Origin: Alphaproteobacteria bacterium
GTDB lineage: Bacteria > Pseudomonadota > Alphaproteobacteria > CAAGCB01 > CAG-977
NCBI GenBank assembly: GCA_900768185.1
Contig: CAAGCB010000009.1
Coordinates: forward strand, 81,198-145,197
DNA length: 64,000 nucleotides
Direction of reading: 5' to 3'
Part shown: in pieces, positions 59,129 through 64,000 of the stretch
Position numbering within the stretch: the first letter of the stretch is position 1
Layout of the letters: each line of letters begins with the position of its first letter
Program-made: the position numbers and the translations under genes
The notes under the pieces: generated by a model
Told to the model about the DNA's origin: nothing
Seen by the model: the letters and a program-made list of their open reading frames with translations, nothing else
The model's database searches: none

Positions 59129-59755
59129 TCACTTTTCAATCGGCAAAGCCATGATCGCGGCGACATTCAAGACGCTCGCGTATTTATCGGCGATATTCGC
59201 CAGAGCCGCTTCACGCATCGCCGCCGCGCCGACGACGCGAGTCAAATCCCACGACATCATGTCGCGTTCGGCTGTCGCGTCCGCGGCGACGACGCACCTG
59301 TATCCCAGCGATTGCGCGTCGGCGACCGTCGCCGTGACCGCGCCCGCCGCCGTCATGCCGGCAAACACCAACGTGTCGATGTCGGCTGACATCAAAACGG
59401 TTTGTAAAATCGATCCGGAAAACGCGCTTTCGCCGTACTTGGTTACCGTTTCGCACTTTTTCGGCACGACAGCGGGGGGATAAGGTTCCGCCGCTTCGCT
59501 TTCGGGGGCGAAAACGGGGCTGGCGGGGCTTTTGGCGGCGTGACGGACGAAAACGGTTTTGATTTTGTGTTTTTCAGCCCATTCGTTCAGGCGGACGGTC
59601 GCGTCGACGACGCCGTCCGCGTCGGCGACGGGCAGGGCGCCCGTGAAGTGTTCCGCCTGAAAATCGATTAAAACGACGGCGGTTTTCGAACGGTGAAAAC
59701 GGACGATTTCCGGCGCGCCCGTCAAACGGCGCAATACATTAGGCAGATCGGTCAT
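59129..59755 (-). CDS. Isochorismatase-like cysteine hydrolase lacking the catalytic cysteine
   Basis: The 208-residue protein has the isochorismatase fold: the catalytic Asp in AVVLIDFQAEHF and Lys in VTKYGESAFSGS are present. The nucleophile region, normally GxTxxxCVxxT, reads GMTAAGAVTATVADA, with Ala where the Cys should be. It is thus probably inactive as a hydrolase, or works by another means. It overlaps lspA by ATGA and stands between lspA and the DUF3035 gene, an insertion into a usually contiguous order. Confidence 0.85.
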   Translation of the reverse strand: MTDLPNVLRRLTGAPEIVRFHRSKTAVVLIDFQAEHFTGALPVADADGVVDATVRLNEWAEKHKIKTVFVRHAAKSPASPVFAPESEAAEPYPPAVVPKKCETVTKYGESAFSGSILQTVLMSADIDTLVFAGMTAAGAVTATVADAQSLGYRCVVAADATAERDMMSWDLTRVVGAAAMREAALANIADKYASVLNVAAIMALPIEK

Positions 59756-60249
59756 TTTCCGGAATCCTTTTTATCAGAGGCTGACAGTTGTTCGATCGGG
59801 GCGAAAAACAGGTTCCAAACCAGAATGACGCCCGCGCCGACGCAAATCGCCGAATCGGCGATATTAAAGGCGGGCCAGTGGTACGTTCCGATGTGAAAAT
59901 CCAGAAAGTCAACGACGGCGCCGAAACGGATCCGGTCGACGACGTTGCCCAGCGCGCCCCCCAAAATCAACCCGAAGCAAACTTGCGTCGCGGGATTTTT
60001 TTCCGTGATCAGCCAATGCGTCACAACCGCGCAAATCAACAGGGCGACCGTGACCAGCACCCACGGCATGGCGGGGTGGTCGGAATGGAGCATTGAAAAG
60101 CTGACGCCCTTGTTCCATGCCAGAACGAAATTGAAAAACGGCGCGATTTCAACGTGTTCCGGCGATTTCGAAAAGTGCGACAAAACGAAAGCTTTGCCGA
60201 TTTGATCCGCCAGCAGGACGATCAGGGCGCACATGAATCCTTTTTTCAT
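59752..60249 (-). CDS. lspA: Lipoprotein signal peptidase II
   Basis: LspA cleaves the signal peptide of diacylated prolipoproteins in the inner membrane. The 165-residue protein has four hydrophobic segments, and the catalytic aspartates lie in GNVVDRIRFGAVVDFLDFH and FNIADSAICVG; WNKGVSFSML is also conserved. Several lipoproteins in this window are its likely substrates. It overlaps ribF and the isochorismatase-like gene by ATGA. Confidence 0.96.
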   Translation of the reverse strand: MKKGFMCALIVLLADQIGKAFVLSHFSKSPEHVEIAPFFNFVLAWNKGVSFSMLHSDHPAMPWVLVTVALLICAVVTHWLITEKNPATQVCFGLILGGALGNVVDRIRFGAVVDFLDFHIGTYHWPAFNIADSAICVGAGVILVWNLFFAPIEQLSASDKKDSGK

Positions 60250-61163
60250 TTCAAAATCCTTCTTACGGTATCGGCGTCCTTTTGAATTTGGGATTTCAAA
60301 TCGTTCAGAGATTGAAATTTCTTTTCGGGACGCAGAAAGGTTTTTAACCGGACGCGCAGGCGTTTGCCGTACAGATCGCCGTCGTAATCCAGAATGTGGG
60401 CTTCCAGCAGGACGCCCGCGCCGTGAACGGTCGGACGCGTGCCGATGTTGGCGACGGCTTTCATTTCCGCGCCGTCAATGACGACGGTGGCGGCGTACAC
60501 GCCGATCCGCGGCAAAATCGAATCGTTCGGTTTGATGTTAATCGTCGGAAATCCGATTGTCCGTCCCAGTTCGGCGCCGTGTATGACGTATCCTTCGATT
60601 TCAAAGGGGTGTTCCATCAGTCCCGCCGCCCGTTCGACCTCGCCGTCGCGCAAAAAAGACCGGATTCGGGACGTTGAAATGATTTCTCCGTTTTGATCGC
60701 GGATTTTTTTAACCGCCGTCACGGGCAGGGCGGGATAATGTTTGCACAGAAAAGCAACGTCGCCGCGGCGGTTTCTGCCGAAAGTGTAATCTTCGCCGAC
60801 GACCAGACGCGCGGCGCGCAATCCCTTGACCAGCACCTGTTCGACGAAATCCTCCGCGCTCATGTCCGCAAAGGCGCGGTTGAACGCCAGCACGAAAAAG
60901 CCGTCAATCGGCAACCGGCAAATCAGGCGGACTTTGGAACGCACGGGCGTGACGCGGAACGTGCGTTCGCAGGGGCGGAAAAACGCGCCGGGGTGGGGTT
61001 CGAACGTCATCAAAACGACGGGGCGTCCTTCGGTTTTAGCGATACGCACGGCGGTTTCGACGACGGCTTTGTGTCCCGTGTGAAAACCGTCGAAATTGCC
61101 GATTGCCACGACGGCGTTTTGAAATTCGGCGGGGACGTTATGCCATGAATGAAAGAATCTCAT
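60246..61163 (-). CDS. ribF: Bifunctional riboflavin kinase/FAD synthetase
   Basis: RibF turns riboflavin into FMN and FAD. The 305-residue protein has the adenylyltransferase domain (AIGNFDGFHTGHKAVVETA, TSRIRSFLRDGEVE) and the C-terminal riboflavin kinase domain (GRTIGFPTINI, GVYAATVVIDG, ANIGTRPTV, EAHILDYDGDLYGK). It opens the leftward operon that runs to mutL. No FMN riboswitch is visible upstream. Its start overlaps the -35 box of the divergent ugpQ promoter. Confidence 0.97.
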   Translation of the reverse strand: MRFFHSWHNVPAEFQNAVVAIGNFDGFHTGHKAVVETAVRIAKTEGRPVVLMTFEPHPGAFFRPCERTFRVTPVRSKVRLICRLPIDGFFVLAFNRAFADMSAEDFVEQVLVKGLRAARLVVGEDYTFGRNRRGDVAFLCKHYPALPVTAVKKIRDQNGEIISTSRIRSFLRDGEVERAAGLMEHPFEIEGYVIHGAELGRTIGFPTINIKPNDSILPRIGVYAATVVIDGAEMKAVANIGTRPTVHGAGVLLEAHILDYDGDLYGKRLRVRLKTFLRPEKKFQSLNDLKSQIQKDADTVRRILK

Positions 61164-61191
61164 TTAAAAAAAAGTCCGGAAATCGTATAAT
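61163..61191 (+). promoter_or_regulatory. Promoter of the glycerophosphodiesterase gene
   Basis: TTTAAA (61163-61168), 17 bp, then a perfect TATAAT (61186-61191), 36 nt before the gene. Confidence 0.7.
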
Positions 61192-61227
61192 CAACTTATT
61201 CTATTACATTGTGACGAAAGGTTAAAG

Positions 61228-61953
61228 ATGTCATTCGTTTTGCCGACCGTTTTTGGACACCGCGGCGCCCGCGCCGTAAAAACAGAAAACACAATAGAAG
61301 CTTTTGCCTACGCTTGTCAATCGGGCGTTCGGTGGGTAGAGCTGGACGCTATGCTGTCAAAGGACGGCGAAGTCATGGTTTTTCACGATGAAACGCTGGA
61401 TCGCATGACGGACGGAAAAATCAAAGCGCGATTGGACGAGATGAATGCCGACCGTTTGAAAGACGTTACGCTGAAAACGGGGGTGAAAATTCCGACGCTG
61501 GCGCAGGTGCTGGACGTGTTGAACCGTTATAACGGGTGTGTGAACATCGAAATCAAACCGTCGCGTCCCGAATTGGCGCGCGAAACGGCGCGCAGGGTGT
61601 GGCGCACGGCGTGCGACAAGCGTTTCAACGATCCCGACAGACTGTTTTTTTCCAGTTTTGCGTGGGATTCCCTGCGTGAAACGATGCTGTTCGCCCCGCA
61701 AATCCGCCGCGGCGTTTTGGTTGAAGACGTATCGGGCGACTGGCGTTCCGCGGCAAAGGACGTTGACGCGTATTCCGTCAATTACGACGCCGATTTGCTG
61801 ACCCCCGAACTGATCGGGGAAATCAAGGGCGGCGGCTATCATCTGCTGGCGTACACGGTGAACGACGCTCATCGGGCAAAGGAACTGCGCGCGCGGGGCG
61901 TTGAATCGTTTTTCTGCGACGATCCCGTTTTCATGTCCAAGGCATTGAAATAA
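61228..61953 (+). CDS. ugpQ: Glycerophosphodiester phosphodiesterase
   Basis: The enzyme hydrolyses glycerophosphodiesters to glycerol-3-phosphate and an alcohol. The 241-residue protein lacks a signal peptide and is of the cytoplasmic UgpQ type. Catalytic motifs are FGHRGARAVKTENTIEAF (HR and E), VELDAMLSKDGEVMVFHDET (ED/H) and NIEIKPSR. The C-terminus YTVNDAHRAKEL and FFCDDP is conserved. AAAGG precedes the ATG. It is monocistronic, with its own promoter and terminator, and marks the right end of the housekeeping part of the window. Confidence 0.95.
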   Translation: MSFVLPTVFGHRGARAVKTENTIEAFAYACQSGVRWVELDAMLSKDGEVMVFHDETLDRMTDGKIKARLDEMNADRLKDVTLKTGVKIPTLAQVLDVLNRYNGCVNIEIKPSRPELARETARRVWRTACDKRFNDPDRLFFSSFAWDSLRETMLFAPQIRRGVLVEDVSGDWRSAAKDVDAYSVNYDADLLTPELIGEIKGGGYHLLAYTVNDAHRAKELRARGVESFFCDDPVFMSKALK

Positions 61954-61972
61954 AATCAGTTTTTTTTGATTG

Positions 61973-62008
61973 AAAAAGCCTCTGTCTTCGAAACGGAGGC
62001 TTTTTTTT
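61973..62008 (+). terminator. ugpQ terminator
   Basis: AAAAAGCCTCTGT pairs with ACGGAGGCTTTTT, allowing one T-G pair, followed by an eight-T run. Confidence 0.9.
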
Positions 62009-62369
62009 GCAGATTATTAGGGATTTTATTGTCAATCCGCCTTGCTTTTCAATCCCCAAAAATCGGGGCTTATAATCTTTCGGTGCTTCCGGCAAGCGGA
62101 TCTGAAAGCAAAATCGAAGAACAAACAGCCGATGAATTTTTATAAAAGCCTTTGTGAAAAAAATGAAAATCATTTGATGCCTGAAACAAAGAGTTCGCGA
62201 TGGTTAAAGTGAGGTATCGTTTGAAAAATCTGTAAAGCTTTAAACAGCGGCTTGTATGCTCATCACGTCGAACATATATAGCAGAAAAATAAGAAATGAG
62301 AAATTCCATTGACAAACATTGATGGTAATGCCATTAAATTTAATCGCTTGTTAGATTGGATGTAAGTGT
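62009..62369. other. AT-rich gap without a supported gene
   Basis: Base composition falls sharply from here. Two leftward frames of about 80 codons cross it, but they lack ribosome sites and domain content and read as shadows. Only the promoter-like pair at 62309-62339 is supported. This looks like the left flank of foreign DNA. Confidence 0.5.
62309..62339 (+). promoter_or_regulatory. Possible promoter of the AT-rich gene
   Basis: A perfect TTGACA (62309-62314) and TTAAAT (62334-62339) at a long 19-bp spacing, 30 nt before the gene. Confidence 0.4.
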
Positions 62370-62837
62370 ATGTTTATTCTTTATTTTTTAGTGCTTTTAT
62401 TCTTTTTGTATTGTTGTAAAAAAAGATGTGTTATGGGAAAGGTAAATAACAATTACCAAGAAATAGCTTCGTCTTATTTTGATAAGAGTGTAGAATTTTA
62501 CAAAAACAAAGACTATGGACAATGCCTTAAAAACTATATAAAATCTGAATTTTTATTTGTATGTGGTGCTTCTAGATACGGTTTTACTGATAAGGATGTT
62601 TTTAATAAATCTCATATAAGACCTTCTCTTTTGTCGAGATATGCAAGAGATGCTATAATAAAACTAAATCTTGATAAAAAATCATTTAAAAAATTTATTT
62701 CTGAAATCGAAATGGAAGAATTTAAAGATCCTTATCCCGTTTCTCTGAAAAATCTTATACCAGAATTTTTAAAATATTATGATGAAATGAAAGAAGATTT
62801 TGAGAAAACTAAAACTTTTTTAAATAAACATAAATGA
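62370..62837 (+). CDS. AT-rich gene for an unknown protein with N-terminal membrane helix
   Basis: I do not recognise this 155-residue protein. It begins with a strongly hydrophobic helix (MFILYFLVLLFFLYCC) followed by basic residues, so the rest (about 130 residues, rich in Lys, Asp, Phe and Tyr) is probably cytoplasmic. The part YFDKSVEFYKNKDYGQCLKN looks like a single TPR-type helix pair. Codons end mostly in A or T, unlike all neighbours, which signals recent transfer. An ATG with better hydrophilic context occurs at residue 22 (MGKVNNNY) and could be the true start. Confidence 0.65.
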   Translation: MFILYFLVLLFFLYCCKKRCVMGKVNNNYQEIASSYFDKSVEFYKNKDYGQCLKNYIKSEFLFVCGASRYGFTDKDVFNKSHIRPSLLSRYARDAIIKLNLDKKSFKKFISEIEMEEFKDPYPVSLKNLIPEFLKYYDEMKEDFEKTKTFLNKHK

Positions 62838-62941
62838 AATGTCTTAAAGACATCTTGCAAAAAGGAAGCTCTCTCTGTTTGTGTTAATGCCAGAGGAAGC
62901 AGAATTTGTAGCTGATCGGTCGAAATTTCAACGCAGATTAG

Positions 62942-63193
62942 CCTTTAAGCGAAAGCACAGAAAGACGAAAAAGTGATTTCGTTCCATTCGGGATGCAAAG
63001 TGGAAACAAGTTCGTTTTCAACGTCGGCGTCGGGGTGTTCGAGAACTCCAAACTGTACGATTTGTTGGTAAAGCGGGACTTCGTCGCCGCCGCGGGGCAG
63101 TTCCCCCAGTGGTGCTTCGTCGGCAAAAAGGGAAACGTCGGGCTGCTGAGCAGACGGCTGGACGAAATGAAACTGTTTATGAAAGAGAGGTAA
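62942..63193 (+). pseudogene. C-terminal remnant of a phage-type GH24 lysozyme
   Basis: From 62993 the frame reads KFVFNVGVGVFENSKLYDLL, then AAGQFPQWCFVGKKGNVGLL and SRRLDEMKLF, which matches the C-terminal half of T4/RrrD-type lysozymes (FNVG, WV.GGK, GL..RR..E). The N-terminal half with the catalytic Glu is absent; the frame is closed by a TAG at 62939. There is no ribosome site at the ATG 62993. It is thus a decayed endolysin gene and shows that a phage or phage-like element was here. Confidence 0.7.
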
Positions 63194-63232
63194 ATCAAGG
63201 AAAGCGTTATCAATTCAATTCTGCTGTTCGCT

Positions 63233-63520
63233 TTGGCGCACACGGATATCGCTTGTGGCGCCGTCGCGCTGTCGCTGCTGGGAACGATCATTGCCGTTCT
63301 GACGGTCGTCAAGCCCGCCGCGTTCTGGGCGGTCAAGCTGACCAAAACCGAAAAAGACGACGCTTTCGTCAAACGGCTGTATGACTGCGTCGAGGGAACG
63401 GCTATTGACTGGAAGCCTTACGTCGCTTTGTTCCGCCGCCGCAACCCCAAAGCCGCCGAAGTTTTGGACAAGTTCAGGATTGCGGACAAGGACAAAAACG
63501 AGTTGTCAAGCGACACTTGA
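63233..63520 (+). CDS. Small membrane protein, possibly phage-derived
   Basis: A 95-residue frame with one clear membrane helix (GAVALSLLGTIIAVLTVV) followed by a charged C-terminus (KLTKTEKDDAFVKRLYDC). It is not recognised. The TTG start is uncertain: the frame opens right after the lysozyme stop at 63193, and a better N-terminus (KESVINSILLFALAHTD) would need the ATC at 63194, 3 nt after GAGAGG. Position next to a lysozyme remnant suggests a holin or other phage lysis accessory, but this is inference. Confidence 0.55.
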   Translation: MAHTDIACGAVALSLLGTIIAVLTVVKPAAFWAVKLTKTEKDDAFVKRLYDCVEGTAIDWKPYVALFRRRNPKAAEVLDKFRIADKDKNELSSDT

Positions 63521-63534
63521 CAGCTGAAAGAAAA

Positions 63535-63559
63535 CGGCGGGGTTCACCCCCCCCCGCCG
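63535..63559. repeat. GC hairpin with a nine-C tract
   Basis: CGGCGGGG (63535-63542) pairs with CCCCGCCG (63552-63559); C residues run from 63547 to 63555. No T run follows, so termination is doubtful, although its place between two converging frames would suit it. Confidence 0.45.
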
Positions 63560-63571
63560 CTTTCCCGCCCC

Positions 63572-63634
63572 TTAGCGTAAAATCGCCATAAGGACTTCGA
63601 TGATCAGTTTAATGATGTATATCAAAACTTTCAT
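63572..63634 (-). CDS. 20-residue hydrophobic micro-ORF
   Basis: A complete frame encodes MKVLIYIIKLIIEVLMAILR. An AAAGGAGAG ribosome site, the strongest type in this window, lies 9 nt upstream of the ATG. The peptide is an amphipathic to transmembrane helix with Lys2, Lys9, Glu13 and Arg20 as the only charges. It resembles in size and nature type I toxin or small membrane-stress peptides. No minus-strand promoter was found. A rightward candidate small RNA starts about 95 bp away on the other strand. Confidence 0.45.
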   Translation of the reverse strand: MKVLIYIIKLIIEVLMAILR

Positions 63635-63670
63635 CTTTGCTCTCTCCTTTGCGGAAACATGACCGCGTTG

Positions 63671-63757
63671 GGAAAAGAGCCGCCGGAAACTTATTGACAA
63701 GATCAACAAGTTTTCCTATCCTAGAAACATGGGTGAGCTTCTAGACAGCTCTTTTCC
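63671..63757. repeat. 10-bp inverted repeat flanking the small-RNA promoter
   Basis: GGAAAAGAGC (63671-63680) and GCTCTTTTCC (63748-63757) are perfect inverted copies enclosing the TTGACA/TATCCT promoter. Divergent transcripts from this region would both carry GCTCTTTTCC. Confidence 0.6.
63694..63722 (+). promoter_or_regulatory. Strong promoter of a short transcript
   Basis: A perfect TTGACA (63694-63699), 17 bp, then TATCCT (63717-63722). Transcription should begin near 63729. Confidence 0.65.
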
Positions 63758-63804
63758 AGTTTTTTGGATAAAGTCCGGTGTTCGTAGCGCCGGACTTTTC
63801 TTTT
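63729..63804 (+). ncRNA. Candidate small RNA or nrdD leader ending in a terminator
   Basis: The sequence after the promoter folds into a 5' hairpin (CTAGAA at 63721-63726 with TTCTAG at 63739-63744, partly before the start site). It ends in AAAGTCCGG (63770-63778) paired with CCGGACTTT (63790-63798) and a T-rich tract, an intrinsic terminator. The product would be about 75 nt. It could be an independent small RNA or an attenuated leader of the nrdD-like gene 55 nt further on. An open frame from ATG 63729 exists but has no ribosome site. Confidence 0.45.
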
Positions 63805-63859
63805 ATACGCGGTTTTATGCGGGCGGACAAGAAATCTTTGAAAACGGGAGGTTTCCGCC

Positions 63860-64000
63860 ATGGAAAAAGAAATCAAATTGACCGACGCCGAACGGCAACC
63901 GTGCGAAATCTGGACGCGCGTCATGGGGTATTTTCGCCCCGTGTCCGCATTCAACATCGGCAAAAAATCCGAATACGCCGAACGGGTCTGCTTTTCCGAA
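63860..64000 (+). CDS. nrdD: Anaerobic ribonucleotide reductase (NrdD) C-terminal-type protein, cut by window edge
   Basis: The frame starts at ATG 63860 behind GGGAGG (8 nt) and is open to the window end (47 codons). It reads PCEIWTRVMGYFRPVSAFNI followed by GKKSEYAERVCF, the glycyl-radical tail found at the C-terminus of class III ribonucleotide reductases; the Gly of RVMGY would be the radical site. The catalytic body of NrdD does not precede it here, so this is a stand-alone tail protein or one fused to something beyond the window. Such short nrdD-like genes often stand beside nrdG. Confidence 0.8.
   Translation, partial: MEKEIKLTDAERQPCEIWTRVMGYFRPVSAFNIGKKSEYAERVCFSE

Noticed and set aside
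61931..62315. Two leftward frames of about 80 codons after ugpQ
   Set aside because: They overlap the terminator and AT-rich gap, have no ribosome sites and show no protein-like pattern.
63547..63555. Nine-C tract as a phase-variation switch
   Set aside because: It lies after the stop of one gene and outside the micro-ORF, where length changes would not shift any supported frame or promoter.

Overview
The window reads as chromosomal DNA of an alphaproteobacterium, probably an uncultured, host-associated or anaerobic one. The lineage signs are a ChpT-type phosphotransferase, DUF2155 and DUF3035 proteins, the lspA/DUF3035/M16/M16 gene order, a Bpt-type leucyltransferase, the yqeY-dnaG-rpoD order, and a UvrA with a CxxS first zinc knuckle. 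A glycyl-radical piece of class III ribonucleotide reductase at the right edge points to anaerobic growth. Most genes share one moderately GC-rich codon style and are packed tightly, with many ATGA overlaps and short hairpin terminators. The exact genus cannot be told from the sequence.

Layout. 0-7 kb: a partial gene, uvrA, a PEGA lipoprotein, and a leftward operon greA-mlaD-mlaD-DUF2155-rlmJ. 6.9-11.5 kb: the macromolecular synthesis genes yqeY-dnaG-rpoD, then a CAU tRNA. 11.7-14.9 kb: ppa, a small unknown gene with yjbQ, bpt, and a solitary DUF3800 gene with a structured leader. 15-21 kb: leftward glnB-glnA-M48 protease-dsbA, a putative metallopeptidase bracketed by two copies of a 48-49 bp repeat, and tRNA-His. 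21-27 kb: a giant AsmA-like (YhdP-type) protein and glnE, which with glnB and glnA completes the GS adenylylation circuit. 27-33.7 kb: a nucleoside salvage operon (cdd-punA-deoC-deoA-deoB plus a divergent thymidine phosphorylase paralogue behind a terminator), with upp divergent. 33.7-38.6 kb: an AsmA protein fused to a long coiled coil, and an LpoB-like lipoprotein. 38.6-39.5 kb: a lone pilin-like protein and a small protein. 39.6-42.8 kb: a ChpT-like protein paired with a degenerate CheA-like coiled-coil protein. 42.8-48.9 kb: envelope genes (DUF4105, DUF3015, DUF2157, GDYXXLXY), rluB and an SLT transglycosylase. 49-52.6 kb: tadA-xseA-M23 peptidase-unknown secreted protein. 52.6-61.2 kb: leftward ribF-lspA-isochorismatase-like-DUF3035-M16-M16-pgi-mutL. 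61.2-64 kb: ugpQ, then an accessory patch with an AT-rich foreign gene, a lysozyme remnant, a small membrane protein, a 20-residue hydrophobic micro-ORF, a candidate small RNA, and the start of an nrdD-like gene.

The best candidates for something undescribed are four. The first is the ChpT-like plus pseudo-CheA pair, whose HPt histidine is replaced and which has no chemotaxis genes nearby. The second is the thymidine phosphorylase paralogue with rewritten phosphate and nucleoside sites behind an intrinsic terminator. The third is the hydrophobic micro-ORF and divergent small RNA beside the phage remnant. The fourth is the metallopeptidase gene that appears to have lost its C-terminal end next to a duplicated tRNA-promoter repeat. 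No CRISPR array, complete insertion sequence or intact prophage was seen.
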